This document shows positions 33,395 to 42,085 of a stretch of DNA of 64,000 nucleotides, one piece after another. The notes beneath the pieces were generated by a model, which was not told the DNA's origin, searched no databases, and saw nothing but the letters and a program-made list of their open reading frames with translations. Both the position numbers and the translations under genes were made by a program. The DNA is from Endozoicomonas arenosclerae (GTDB lineage: Bacteria > Pseudomonadota > Gammaproteobacteria > Pseudomonadales > Endozoicomonadaceae): NCBI RefSeq assembly GCF_001562015.1, contig NZ_LASA01000054.1, positions 1 to 64,000 on the forward strand. The letters are read 5' to 3'. How positions within the stretch are numbered: the first letter of the stretch is position 1; each line of letters begins with the position of its first letter.

Positions 33395-34224
33395 TCGAAA
33401 CGATAGGTGAGTGTTCCCATCAGGGTTTGACGGCCATCAAATCCTGCTTCAAAAACGGCGTGCCAGTTGTCTGTGAACTGAAGGCTGGCACCCAGCATCG
33501 GGCTCCATGGGTTGTCTGCTTTAACATCCATTTCCATCACCATAGGGGTGTCCAACCCTGGTAAGGACTGTTCAACAGTAATGCGTTGATCCAGCCACAG
33601 GTAGCTGACCCCTGCTGTCCAGGTTACCGGAATATCTGCAATTCGGGTGGTATAGCCCAACCTGGGAGTGGCCATAATGGCATTGACTTTGGATCGGACA
33701 ACATTCAATTCTGTCCGGGTTGCGTTGATGTCCAGACTGGCAGACCATGGCCCGCTGCCGTAAACCAGAGTGGCTCCCAATCCCCAGCTGTCGCCATGAT
33801 ATTTCTGCAAGGTTGTGGTGTTATCAGTTTGTATGCCCCCTGGCAGGTTGGGAGTGATATCAAACGTAGTTGTGGTATTAACCTGTGTTTCGCCCTCCAT
33901 ATATCCGTACATGAGGTACAGATTCAGGAATGGCAAAACCCATGCGTCTACTCGCAGGTTAGTTGTTCGGCTCTCGTCTTCTACCTTGTTGAATTGCAGG
34001 TCTGTGATGTATCGACCAATGTCTCCCTGAAACACAACGCTGTCCAGCTTGCTGTTCTGCTTCATTGAAAGAGTGGTCAGTGAAATGCCCCAGGTTTTAG
34101 GGAAGTCAGTGCCTTCCGGTATCCACTCTTTGCCAAACAGCGGGCCAGAACTCTCTGCATAGGATTGGGTAATCAGAAAGGGAAGCAATGTGCTTATTAG
34201 TAAGGCTTGTCGTACAACTTTCAT
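33391..34224 (-). CDS. Probable outer-membrane beta-barrel protein, unrecognised family
   Basis: 277 residues with a signal peptide (LLISTLLPFLITQSYA). The mature part alternates short amphipathic strands rich in Tyr/Trp/Gly (WVLPFLNLYLMYGYMEGE, SWGLGATLVYGSGPW, VTWTAGVSYLWLDQRI) and ends MGTLTYRFD, close to the aromatic-terminated barrel consensus but with an extra Asp. No enzyme motif is visible. It may be a porin-like or membrane-stress-related barrel. Function not assigned. Confidence 0.72.
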   Translation of the reverse strand: MKVVRQALLISTLLPFLITQSYAESSGPLFGKEWIPEGTDFPKTWGISLTTLSMKQNSKLDSVVFQGDIGRYITDLQFNKVEDESRTTNLRVDAWVLPFLNLYLMYGYMEGETQVNTTTTFDITPNLPGGIQTDNTTTLQKYHGDSWGLGATLVYGSGPWSASLDINATRTELNVVRSKVNAIMATPRLGYTTRIADIPVTWTAGVSYLWLDQRITVEQSLPGLDTPMVMEMDVKADNPWSPMLGASLQFTDNWHAVFEAGFDGRQTLMGTLTYRFD

Positions 34225-34402
34225 GATGAGCTCATTTATTCTTGTTTTGATACGGTCAGGTTAATCTGAACGCAATGAATTCTCAGGGCTCATCCTATGT
34301 AATTCGCTGGTTTCTTACAAACGACTTAAATTCATTGCGTTTATGGGAGTGGATTGCGGCTAGACTTCAGTCACCTCTGCTATTTGCTGCAAGGTGATGA
34401 CT

Positions 34403-34774
34403 ATGAATCATAATGTTTTGACAGAAGTGCTGGTGGCCAGTAAACAGTGGGTCAAGCACTTCAATAATGGTGATGTGGATTACTGTGTTTCAGCCTACCT
34501 GCCAGAAGCCGAACTGGTCGCCAAGCCATTAGGCACTTTTGACACTCATGAAAGTATTGATCACTTCTGGCGCCCCTTCGTTCAGTCGGGGGCCACAGAC
34601 CTTGAGTATCACAAAATCTGGCTCAAGCAAATTGACGAAGCTTCTGTTCATTTGGGAGCAGACTGGTCCATGAATATGGGGAAAGGCGTGATCACACTGG
34701 AAGAGTGGGTTAAAACCAGCGCCGGAATCTGGAAGCTGGCCAAAGACCAGTTTGAGATTACCGAACAGTATTAA
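34403..34774 (+). CDS. SnoaL-like / nuclear transport factor 2-fold protein
   Basis: About 123 residues. The pattern (VASKQWVKHFNNGDVDYCVSAYLPEAELVAKPLGTFDTHESIDHFWRPFV) is that of the cone-shaped SnoaL/DUF4440 fold, with a pocket-lining central sheet; the C-terminal GVITLEEWVKTSAGIWKLAKDQFE is also typical. Members are isomerases, cyclases or simple ligand binders; no catalytic residue can be singled out. AAGGTGAT at 34391-34398 sets the start at the ATG 34403; ATG 34397 and GTG 34394 are alternatives. Confidence 0.75.
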   Translation: MNHNVLTEVLVASKQWVKHFNNGDVDYCVSAYLPEAELVAKPLGTFDTHESIDHFWRPFVQSGATDLEYHKIWLKQIDEASVHLGADWSMNMGKGVITLEEWVKTSAGIWKLAKDQFEITEQY

Positions 34775-34823
34775 CCCTTCTTTTTTCATAGCCGCAGAGC
34801 TGGGCAGGTAGGCCGGCTCCGAA

Positions 34824-35381
34824 TCAGTCTTTTTCAGCCTTTCCAAACAGATAGGGAAATAAGTTCACTTTTTCTTCTGCCGTTAGCTCATTCATTCGAG
34901 CAATATTTCTGTCAGGAATACCGTCAGGATCTGGATAGTTGGCAATGGCTTTTTCCAGACTCTCTTCCCGGATGATATGCAACAGGGGAAAAGGGGATCG
35001 ATTCGTCAGATTCTCATCGTCTTCCGGGTGGGTGCCAGCAAACCGATAGTCCGGGTGAAAACTGGCCACCTGGAACTGACCTTCCCAATGGAACCCCCTC
35101 AGCAGGGCGTCCACATGATGGAGAAACTCGTTGTAGTCATCAAAGTCCTGCAACATATCAGGAATGACAATCAATGTGGTTTCCAGCTCACTGACAGGCG
35201 TTTCCGAAGCCAGGGTCAGTTCGGACTGGAGCGTTTCCAGCAGAGCTTCCTCGGTGGTATCTCTGGTCAGTGTTATACGAATCTGGTTGTGTTTTTCCGG
35301 CCAGGCGGCAAAGGGGCAGAGATTCAGACCAATCACGACTTCGTTGAGCCATTGGCGTACTGCTTCAATCTCTTTACTCAT
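34824..35381 (-). CDS. DUF1415 family protein
   Basis: 185 residues. WLNEVVIGLNLCPFA near the N terminus and RSPFPLLHIIREESLEKAI in the C-terminal third are the recognisable signatures of DUF1415, a proteobacterial family without known function. The conserved Cys in NLCPFA is present. The start codon overlaps the stop of the DUF2062 gene by 8 bases, as the third gene of a coupled operon (36338 to 34824, minus strand). Confidence 0.85.
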   Translation of the reverse strand: MSKEIEAVRQWLNEVVIGLNLCPFAAWPEKHNQIRITLTRDTTEEALLETLQSELTLASETPVSELETTLIVIPDMLQDFDDYNEFLHHVDALLRGFHWEGQFQVASFHPDYRFAGTHPEDDENLTNRSPFPLLHIIREESLEKAIANYPDPDGIPDRNIARMNELTAEEKVNLFPYLFGKAEKD

Positions 35382-35868
35382 GGGAGGATGTCCGGGTTAA
35401 TGTATTGCGAAGTATGACAGAAAGCAGTTTCCGGAGCACGAAAGCCGCAGGAATAGCCAGAACTAACCAGGCCGCACAGGCTGCAAGAATAGCCAGACCA
35501 TATTGCTCCAGAAACAAGGAAAAGTGATCGCGGGCCAGGGCAAAAATGTCCATTGGGTTTACGGACAGTGACGGCAGCCCAAACATCCATTCACCCATTT
35601 TTAAAAAAGGGATGAATAACAAAAACTGCAAAGGATAGGCGCAGTAGTTGGCAATCTGGATAGCGACCTGATTAAGTCTGAGAGCAGCTGCAACCAGAAC
35701 ACAGATACCGGTGGTAATGCCAAACACCGGGAAGACAGCAATGACTGCTCCACAGGCAAGGCTATTGGCCAGGGCTTCTGGTGTGAGTCCCTGTTTCAAC
35801 AAGCCCAGAACGGGCTGAAGCATTTTCTCATGGATCAGTGTCTTTAGTGACGTCATTGTCGTACTCAA
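35374..35868 (-). CDS. DUF2062 membrane protein
   Basis: 164 residues. PEALANSLACGAVIAVFPVFGITTGICVLVAAALRLNQVAIQIANY is the hallmark amphipathic-membrane region of DUF2062, followed by two more hydrophobic stretches (LQFLLFIPFLKMGEW and GLAILAACAAWLVLAIPAAFVLRKLL). The family sits in the inner membrane and sometimes neighbours glycosyltransferases; the biochemical role is unknown. It overlaps the upstream GreA/B-like gene by 4 bases and the downstream DUF1415 gene by 8. Confidence 0.85.
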   Translation of the reverse strand: MSTTMTSLKTLIHEKMLQPVLGLLKQGLTPEALANSLACGAVIAVFPVFGITTGICVLVAAALRLNQVAIQIANYCAYPLQFLLFIPFLKMGEWMFGLPSLSVNPMDIFALARDHFSLFLEQYGLAILAACAAWLVLAIPAAFVLRKLLSVILRNTLTRTSSHE

Positions 35869-36338
35869 TATAAAGCTATGATTTCCTGCCAGTGTCCCGC
35901 TGGAAGTTCGATTTCATCCCCGAGATAACTGCCGGTCAGTTTTCGGGCGACCGGTGCATCGGGGTTAATAATGGTGATGACCCGGCCAGCGATGGACAGC
36001 TGCATGCCTCCTCCTACCGGACTGATGAAGAAGTACTGCTCATGCTTCTGGGCATCCTGAAGGACTGCGAGTGCACTCATGCCAATAGGATCATCGACAG
36101 AGTATTCCTTTAGAATCAGCTTTCGGGCTATAGCCAGGTTTTCTTCCAGCTCCAGAACCCTCTCAGACTGACCATGAGCAAGATAGGCTGCTTCCAGTGC
36201 CAGCGTGTCATACTGATGTTCTGGCTGGTTTTCACTGTCGCTGGCCGTTTTCTGTGCCTGTTCTGCGGCATTTAACGCCGAATGCCACTGTTGCTCGAGG
36301 GCATGGATGAGGGCTTCCTGTATCTGGGTTTTGTTCAT
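35865..36338 (-). CDS. GreA/GreB-family transcription elongation factor-like protein
   Basis: 157 residues. The C-terminal half (about 100-157: YFFISPVGGGMQLSIAGRVITIINPDAPVARKLTGSYLGDEIEL) has the GreA/B C-terminal domain pattern, where the SP-x-x-P/A-x-G-x-x-L-x-G segment lines the polymerase secondary-channel docking site. The N-terminal half is helical (EQQWHSALNAAEQAQKTASDSEN) but short for a true cleavage-factor coiled coil. The catalytic acidic pair at the coil tip is not evident. It could compete with Gre factors, as the Rnk/TraR-type relatives do. First gene of the three-gene operon. Confidence 0.75.
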   Translation of the reverse strand: MNKTQIQEALIHALEQQWHSALNAAEQAQKTASDSENQPEHQYDTLALEAAYLAHGQSERVLELEENLAIARKLILKEYSVDDPIGMSALAVLQDAQKHEQYFFISPVGGGMQLSIAGRVITIINPDAPVARKLTGSYLGDEIELPAGHWQEIIALY

Positions 36339-36579
36339 AAATCAGCCATTTGCTGTGCTTGCTCTGGCAGGCTTTCTTCCTTTCGTTCCAGGTATAGAAG
36401 CCAGCTCGTATTGCTCTGTTGATTTCTGCAAAAATGCCGTAATGTGCATAAATCAGCCATGAGCGAAAGAAACATTTTTTCGTCACCCTGAGGGATGAAA
36501 AAAATTTCACGGTAGATAATAACTACAGCCAGACGGTGACTGGCTTCCGATCGTATCCTGTACCAATGAGAGTGTGTAC

Positions 36580-38070
36580 ATGTCTTCAAGTGTAATGGCT
36601 GTAGCCATTGTGTTGATCTTAATCTGTTCCGGACTGTCCTGGCTGGTAGCCAGGCAGAGAGCAGCAGCCCAGCTGGCAAAGCTGGAAGCACAGATTCAAC
36701 AGCAGGGACTCAGAATTTCAGAACTTACCGCAGAGCAAAGCCAGATTTCCAGTGAGCGGGACAATCTGCAACAGGATAATCGCGACCTGCACATTATCAA
36801 GGGAAAACTGGAAACCCTGTTAAATAATGAGAAACGCCGGGTTCAGGAGCGGGAAGAGTTATTGCAGTCTGGCTTGCTGAAACAACAGGATGAGCAGGAA
36901 GCCCGGTTCAGTGCCGAGAAGCAGGTTCGGGAGCTCAACGTCAGGCTGGAAGAGCAGCAGCGACAAAATGAGAAGTCTCTGCGGCAGCTGGAAGAAAACA
37001 AGCAGGCTCTCAAGGAAGAGTTCGGAAATCTGGCCAATGAGATTCTGGAAGCCAAGAGCAAGTCGGTTTCGGAACAGCATCAGGCCGGTCTGGAAAATCT
37101 GCTTAAGCCTTTCAAGGAACAGCTGGGAGAGTTTCGCACAAAGGTTGAAGAAGCCAGAAAAGCGGATAATGAAGGTCGGGCTGCACTCAAACAGCAACTG
37201 GAAACACTTTATAACCTCAATCAAAAGATTACCGATGAAGCGGGTAATCTTGCTCGAGCCTTGAAGGGTGATAAAAAACTGCAGGGTAACTGGGGAGAGC
37301 TGCAGGTTGAGAAGATTCTGGAAAGCAGTGGCCTGATCAAGGGGCAGGAGTACGAAAGAGAAGCGAACTTTAAAGATGAAGAAGGTCAGAATAAACGACC
37401 GGACTTTATCGTCTATCTGCCAGAAGAAAAGCACTTGATCATTGACTCCAAAGTCTCGCTGGTGGATTACCTCAACTATGTGAATGCTGAAACCGATGAG
37501 GAAAGAGAGGTTGCGCTGAAACGTCACATCCAGAGTATCCGGAACCATATCCGCAGCCTGAACGAAAAGGATTATCCTTCACTGCCAGAGGTCAAAGCGC
37601 CTGATTTCGTCTTTATGTTTATGCCAGTTGAACCGGCATTTATGGTGGCCTTTCAGCATGATCAGCAGCTATTCAATGAAGCTTTTGAAAAACGCATTGT
37701 AGTGGTAACACCTACCACACTTCTGGCCACGCTCAGAACCGTGTCTAATCTCTGGACTATAGAAAGACAGAATGCCAATGCCCGCAAGTTGGCAGACAAA
37801 GCCCGTCAGGTGTACGACAAACTTCGTATTTTTGTCGAGAAGATGGAAAAGCTGGACCAGCAGCTGACCAGTGCCAGAACTACATACGACGATGCTATGG
37901 GCACGCTTAAGCATGGCCGGGGTAATCTGATTTCCCAGGCGGATCAGTTCTTGACTCTGGGCGTTCGGGTTAAAAAAGAGCTGCCCAGACAGACGCTGGA
38001 AACGGCAGACCTGGGGAGCGATATAGCCATCGAATCTGATCAGCAATCCATTCAGGATGATGAAAACTGA
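36580..38070 (+). CDS. rmuC: DNA recombination protein RmuC
   Basis: 496 residues from the ATG at 36580 (a GTG two codons earlier is an alternative). An N-terminal membrane helix (MAVAIVLILICSGLSWLVA) is followed by a coiled coil (about 25-190) and the RmuC domain with a nuclease-like fold: LKGDKKLQGNWGELQVEKILESSGL, RPDFIVYLPEEKHLIIDSKVSL (the acidic-Lys catalytic-like motif), and FVFMFMPVEPAFMVAF. RmuC limits recombination at inverted repeats and has been linked to restriction of foreign DNA; membrane anchoring is typical. Confidence 0.95.
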   Translation: MSSSVMAVAIVLILICSGLSWLVARQRAAAQLAKLEAQIQQQGLRISELTAEQSQISSERDNLQQDNRDLHIIKGKLETLLNNEKRRVQEREELLQSGLLKQQDEQEARFSAEKQVRELNVRLEEQQRQNEKSLRQLEENKQALKEEFGNLANEILEAKSKSVSEQHQAGLENLLKPFKEQLGEFRTKVEEARKADNEGRAALKQQLETLYNLNQKITDEAGNLARALKGDKKLQGNWGELQVEKILESSGLIKGQEYEREANFKDEEGQNKRPDFIVYLPEEKHLIIDSKVSLVDYLNYVNAETDEEREVALKRHIQSIRNHIRSLNEKDYPSLPEVKAPDFVFMFMPVEPAFMVAFQHDQQLFNEAFEKRIVVVTPTTLLATLRTVSNLWTIERQNANARKLADKARQVYDKLRIFVEKMEKLDQQLTSARTTYDDAMGTLKHGRGNLISQADQFLTLGVRVKKELPRQTLETADLGSDIAIESDQQSIQDDEN

Positions 38071-39363
38071 TCAGACGGCTTCGGTAACAGGGGCATAAAG
38101 AGCTTCACGATAGGTCAGAATTTTTTCGGCCTGATCCGGAAACTGATATCGGACATCAAAGTTAGTCATGTTTTCGGAGTTAAGGGCTATGGTCAGTGCG
38201 GTGATATCCGAATAGTTAAAGTGCCCAATGAAATCCTGAAGGATGACGTTGGGCTTGAAGCCTCTGAGTCTGTTCCAGTGAGTAATCATTTCAGGAATTT
38301 CATGGTTGGAGAAGCTGGCCAGGCGCCAGACAGAGCTCAGCCCACCACGGAACAGTTGAAAAGGATTTACGTTGGTTTGCAGCTGAAGCATGGCAATCTT
38401 ACCGTCATGCTTGTTTCTTGAATAATCCACCTTTGGGATCACATAGTTTTCGTTGAAGGTTTTTACCCGGGCGGGATCGGGGGTGTTGGGCCAGAGATCA
38501 ATACTGTGGTCATTGTGTCGCCAGCAATAATCTCCCAGTTCTTCCTGGGTGAAGTGGTCTGTTTTCTTCAGTTTTTCATCGTTCACCATGACCAGCAGGT
38601 TTTTGCCAGAATCAATGGCGTCGCCATAGGTGATCAGACCAGGAGGACGCAGGCGTTTGGCTTTATCCTTATTGTGCAGGGCATGAGCTTCGCTGACCTC
38701 TTTAAACTCGGTTTCCATAAAGGTTTGGACACTGGCTTTGTCCATTCCGTCAAACTGGAGTTTAACCATCACCAGTTCAGAGGGGTTCTTTTTCAAATAG
38801 TCTGTCAGAGGTTCGATGACTTCTTTTCTGGCCAGCCCGCCGTGGACAGGACCGTGGTGAACGATAAACTCGCCCCGACGATTCTTGGTGATTCTTATAT
38901 CCAGGTAGCGAACACCCGCATTGAGCTGGTCGGTGAGATTGTTGGTCTGGGTGGTGGCCCAGCGTTGTCCAAATCCTGTCAGGCAATGACTGGCGGCATC
39001 ATGGCTGCCAATCATAGTGCAGTGCATCAAACGAACATTCCTGTTTGGGCCGGTAAATAGCCTGCCCATCCAGTTCTGCATACTGACCGGAGTGGGTTCG
39101 TAATTTCTCGTTGTAGCGGTCAAAAAAGAGATCAGAGATGAAATTATCTTGATAACCATGCTGGCAATCGAACGTTGCTCCCGGGCAATTTTAGGAGGCA
39201 GGGGAAGAAGTCGTTCATCAACCTCTTTCGTACGAACCTTATGAAACATGCTGTCACGGGGGATATGCATACGCTGATCTTTCATAGCAGGCGTGGAGCT
39301 ATCCTGCGGGTTAGTCTGACCAGGGTAAGGGTGGTTCTTACCGGAAGAGTCGCTGGGTTTCAT
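38071..39363 (-). CDS. Phosphatidylinositol-specific phospholipase C X-domain protein
   Basis: 430 residues. The PI-PLC X domain spans about 110-330, with catalytic His121 in MIGSHDAASH, the LNAGVRYLDIRI strand (Asp155, Arg157) and a second His at 169/170 in FIVHHGPVHGG; the later LVMVKLQFDG strand is also conserved. These are the general acid/base positions of bacterial PI-PLC and eukaryotic PLCXD proteins. The 60-residue N terminus is polar and Ser/Pro-rich with no classical signal peptide, and a single hydrophobic stretch (about 66-83) precedes the catalytic domain. PI is rare in bacteria, so a host membrane target is plausible, but delivery is not shown by the sequence. No clear Shine-Dalgarno precedes the ATG, so the start is uncertain. 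Confidence 0.85.
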   Translation of the reverse strand: MKPSDSSGKNHPYPGQTNPQDSSTPAMKDQRMHIPRDSMFHKVRTKEVDERLLPLPPKIAREQRSIASMVIKIISSLISFLTATTRNYEPTPVSMQNWMGRLFTGPNRNVRLMHCTMIGSHDAASHCLTGFGQRWATTQTNNLTDQLNAGVRYLDIRITKNRRGEFIVHHGPVHGGLARKEVIEPLTDYLKKNPSELVMVKLQFDGMDKASVQTFMETEFKEVSEAHALHNKDKAKRLRPPGLITYGDAIDSGKNLLVMVNDEKLKKTDHFTQEELGDYCWRHNDHSIDLWPNTPDPARVKTFNENYVIPKVDYSRNKHDGKIAMLQLQTNVNPFQLFRGGLSSVWRLASFSNHEIPEMITHWNRLRGFKPNVILQDFIGHFNYSDITALTIALNSENMTNFDVRYQFPDQAEKILTYREALYAPVTEAV

Positions 39364-39373
39364 AGATTCTGAT

Positions 39374-39397
39374 AAAAATTAGAAGCTTCTAGTTTTT
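39374..39397 (-). terminator. Palindromic terminator at the 3' end of the LysR gene
   Basis: On the minus strand a near-perfect palindrome AAAACTAGAAGCTTCTAATTTT overlaps the LysR stop codon (39389-39391) and ends in a T-run. It fits a Rho-independent terminator in front of the PI-PLC gene. Confidence 0.6.
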
Positions 39398-40288
39398 ATC
39401 GGTTTTCAGTATCGACTCTTGATGGGCAAATAGGGCGTCCTGAATGAACAGAAAACGGGAGGGGAGCTGTCTGTGTTTCTTGAAAACCCGGTAAAGGGTT
39501 TCTTCTGCACGGTTTGGGAGATTCACCACCCTGATTCTTTCCGGGAAGGAGAAGGCTCTGATGGCTGACTCTGGTAATACCGTGAACCCCAGCCCCGCAG
39601 CCACGGGCTCGAGAATCAGGTTGATCTGATTGATATAGCCCTGGGCAGGAAAGTCAGAGATGCTCTTGAATGTCTCCGGGTAGTTTTCCTGAAGCAGCAA
39701 GTTGGCGTGGTGCTCCGCATCCGGGTGGTGAATCATGCCCAGCGTCTGGAGATCTTCATAAGTATCCAAATGGAATCCGGCTGGGACCACCAGGCAAACT
39801 TCCTCAGTCAATACCGATTCTGCTTCCAGGCTGCTGGATTCCGGCTCGCGGGTCATATAACCACAATCAAGGCGGTTGTTCAGCAGTTCAGACTCAATCC
39901 GGCGATTGGGGGCAATCTCAAAAAATACTTTCAGGCCTGGGTGTCGCTTCTGTATTTCTATCAGTTTGGGGTAAAGGTTGAGACCCAAAGCTCCGGGGGA
40001 GGATAATCGACAAATTCCCGAATGAGGGTCGTCCCGATTCAACGTTTCCTTCAGGTTTTCTTCGCCTTCGAGCATTTTACGGGCGAAGCGATAGACCATT
40101 TCTCCGGCAGGCGTCAGCTCAAAGTGTTTGCCATGGCGGTTGATGAGGTCCGTGTGGTAGTGGCTTTCCAGTTTTTTAATGTGCTGACTGACGCCTGGTT
40201 GTGTCATGGCCAGTAGGTCTGCCGTGCGAGTGAAGTGACCTTGCTCGACCAAAGTGGTGAACGTTCTCAGCCAGGTGGGATTTACCAT
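39389..40288 (-). CDS. LysR-family transcriptional regulator
   Basis: 299 residues, standard LysR length. The winged helix-turn-helix is at the N terminus (LRTFTTLVEQGHFTRTADLLAMTQPGVSQHIKKLESHYHTDLINRHGKHFELTPAG), followed by the substrate-binding domain from about 90. It is divergent from the VOC-protein gene at 40388 with about 100 bases between them, the usual position for a LysR regulator and its target; that link is inference. The effector is unknown. Confidence 0.95.
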   Translation of the reverse strand: MVNPTWLRTFTTLVEQGHFTRTADLLAMTQPGVSQHIKKLESHYHTDLINRHGKHFELTPAGEMVYRFARKMLEGEENLKETLNRDDPHSGICRLSSPGALGLNLYPKLIEIQKRHPGLKVFFEIAPNRRIESELLNNRLDCGYMTREPESSSLEAESVLTEEVCLVVPAGFHLDTYEDLQTLGMIHHPDAEHHANLLLQENYPETFKSISDFPAQGYINQINLILEPVAAGLGFTVLPESAIRAFSFPERIRVVNLPNRAEETLYRVFKKHRQLPSRFLFIQDALFAHQESILKTDKN

Positions 40289-40387
40289 AATAAAATGTTA
40301 TCAAAAATATTATAAATGATAATTTTATGTTCTTGGTTGGGGTTTTTAAACTGCACCCATCGATTAAATACAGATGGAGTTCGCTTT

Positions 40388-40897
40388 ATGGCAAACGCAG
40401 TTTACCCCCGCACTTTTTCCCACATAGGCATTTCTGTACCGGATCTGGAAAAAGCCGTTAAGTTCTACACCGAAGTGTTGGGCTGGTACCTGATCATGGA
40501 GCCCACTGAGATTGTAGAAGATGAAAGCGCCATTGGCGTGATGTGCACTGATGTTTTTGGTCCGGAGTGGGGATCATTTCGCATCGCACATATGTCTACA
40601 GGCGACAGAATCGGTGTAGAGCTGTTTGAGTTCAAGAACCACGAAGCGCGTGACAACAACTTTGAATACTGGAAACCCGGTGTCTTCCATTTCTGTGTTC
40701 AGGATCCTGATGTAGAAGGCTTGGCAGAGAAAATTGTAGCTGCAGGCGGCAAGCAAAGAATGCCCGTTCGTTACTACTACCCGGACGAAAAGCCGTACAG
40801 AATGGTTTATATGGAAGACCCGTTTGGTAACATCCTGGAAATCTACAGCCACAGTTATGAGCTGATTTATTCGTCTGGTGCTTACGCCAAGAGCTGA
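40388..40897 (+). CDS. VOC-family (glyoxalase/dioxygenase-fold) protein
   Basis: About 169 residues from the ATG at 40388, which has GGAG seven bases upstream. It has two beta-alpha-beta-beta-beta repeats: TFSHIGISVPDLEKAVKFYTEVLGW and PGVFHFCVQDPDVEGLAEKIVAAGG. Candidate metal ligands are His in SHIGIS, His in FHFCV and Glu in NILEIYSHSYE. The fold covers lactoylglutathione lyases, extradiol dioxygenases and fosfomycin-type resistance enzymes. The divergent LysR regulator suggests inducible expression. The reaction cannot be named. Confidence 0.9.
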   Translation: MANAVYPRTFSHIGISVPDLEKAVKFYTEVLGWYLIMEPTEIVEDESAIGVMCTDVFGPEWGSFRIAHMSTGDRIGVELFEFKNHEARDNNFEYWKPGVFHFCVQDPDVEGLAEKIVAAGGKQRMPVRYYYPDEKPYRMVYMEDPFGNILEIYSHSYELIYSSGAYAKS

Positions 40898-40961
40898 GTC
40901 GCTCTTTCAGGTGTATGATGAGAATGACACAATAAAGTTTTGAATCAATTCTCTGAACCCC

Positions 40962-41798
40962 ATGAAAAATATACTGATAACAGGCTGCTCCTCAGGGATT
41001 GGCAGGGCTTTGGCACTCGAGCTTAATAAGCGACAGGGTTTCAATGTTCTGGCTTCAGCGAGAAAAGAAGATGATCTTTTCTCGCTGAAAGAGCTGGGCA
41101 TTTCAACACTCGCGCTCGATGTTACTGATGAAGTTCAGGTAGATAGAGCGTTGAAGTCTGTGTCCGAGGAGCATGGCGTTATTGATGTTCTGATCAATAA
41201 CGCCGGCTATGGCAGTATGGGGGCTGTTGTCGAACTGCCAAGAGAAGAGTTACTCAGGCAGTTTAAAACCAATGTCTTTGCGCCGGTGCTTCTGGCCAAC
41301 AAGCTTATTCCGGCTATGCGTGAGCAGGGTCAGGGATCCATCATCAATATTGGCAGTATCTCTGGAGAGGTCACTACGCCTTTCTCCGGGTCGTACTGTG
41401 CCTCGAAAGCCGCTTTTAATGCTTTTTCCGACGCTATGCGCATGGAACTGAAACCTTTCGGTATCCGAGTTCTGACCGTTTTACCCGGTGCTATAAAGTC
41501 GCGCTTTGCCGAGAATGCCAATGCCGCACTCGAGAGGGTGTTTTCTGAAGATTCCATTTATTTCCCTATAGAGGAAGGTGTCCGGGAGCGAGCCAATGCT
41601 TCACAGGACAGACCCACCCCTGCAGAGAAGGTGGCAACAGAGATTGCTGACTGGCTGGAGTCATCGAGCCAGAAGGGAATTCTTAGAGTGGGCAATGGCA
41701 GCAGAGCACTTCCGGGCCTGAAAAGGCTACTGCCTGGTAGCTGGTTTGAGGCGATCCTGAGACGTCGATTCAGGCTTAACCGTCTGCCGGTTAGGTAA
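40962..41798 (+). CDS. Short-chain dehydrogenase/reductase
   Basis: 278 residues, classical SDR. The cofactor loop is TGCSSGIGRA at the N terminus, LINNAGYG is the structural NNAG motif, and the catalytic set is Ser in IGSISGE and the Y-x-x-x-K of SYCASKAA. The Asp in TLALDVTDE is the adenine-ribose acidic residue region. The sequence resembles uncharacterised short SDRs close to retinol or 17-beta-HSD-like members; the substrate is unknown. It is the last gene before the tRNA pair. Confidence 0.93.
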   Translation: MKNILITGCSSGIGRALALELNKRQGFNVLASARKEDDLFSLKELGISTLALDVTDEVQVDRALKSVSEEHGVIDVLINNAGYGSMGAVVELPREELLRQFKTNVFAPVLLANKLIPAMREQGQGSIINIGSISGEVTTPFSGSYCASKAAFNAFSDAMRMELKPFGIRVLTVLPGAIKSRFAENANAALERVFSEDSIYFPIEEGVRERANASQDRPTPAEKVATEIADWLESSSQKGILRVGNGSRALPGLKRLLPGSWFEAILRRRFRLNRLPVR

Positions 41799-41833
41799 TT
41801 GCCCTTAATTCAGAAAAAAAGTGCATTTTGGCT

Positions 41834-41860
41834 TTGCCTTTCAGACAATCCTGCTATAAA
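41834..41860 (+). promoter_or_regulatory. Candidate promoter of the tRNA operon
   Basis: TATAAA at 41855-41860 fits a -10 box, with TTGCCT at about 41834-41839 as a possible -35 at slightly short spacing. A GC-rich segment follows before tRNA-Ser, as in stringently controlled stable-RNA promoters. Box assignment is by eye. Confidence 0.4.
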
Positions 41861-41901
41861 GTACGGCTCCGTTCGCAGCAACAGACGCGGACGACAGCAA
41901 C

Positions 41902-41989
41902 GGTGAGGTGTCCGAGTGGCCGAAGGAGCACGCCTGGAAAGTGTGTATACGGAAACGTATCGAGGGTTCGAATCCCTCCCTCACCGCCA
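41902..41989 (+). tRNA. tRNA-Ser (anticodon GGA)
   Basis: 88-base class II tRNA. The acceptor arm GGTGAGG pairs with CCTCACC, with G discriminator and encoded CCA (41987-41989). The anticodon loop CTGGAAA reads GGA for serine. A long variable arm (GTGTATACGGAAACGTAT) and the GGTTCGAATCC T-loop are present. Confidence 0.96.
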
Positions 41990-42008
41990 GTCAACAAGTT
42001 AGTACAAC

Positions 42009-42085
42009 GCGCTCGTAGCTCAGCTGGATAGAGTACCTGGCTACGAACCAGGCGGTCGGAGGTTCGAATCCTCCCGAGCGCGCCA
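42009..42085 (+). tRNA. tRNA-Arg (anticodon ACG)
   Basis: 77-base tRNA. GCGCTCG pairs with CGAGCGC, discriminator G, encoded CCA (42083-42085). The anticodon loop CTACGAA reads ACG, which in bacteria is edited to ICG. GGTTCGAATCC T-loop present. It follows tRNA-Ser by 19 bases. Confidence 0.96.

Noticed and set aside
36859-37548. Minus-strand open frame in rmuC
   Set aside because: Antisense to the coiled coil; Phe/Leu-rich composition arises from reversed Glu/Lys codons.
42009-42085. tRNA-Arg as prophage attachment site
   Set aside because: The integrase is a serine recombinase, which rarely uses tRNA 3' ends, and no repeated tRNA end is visible in the window. It cannot be fully excluded because the right end is not seen.
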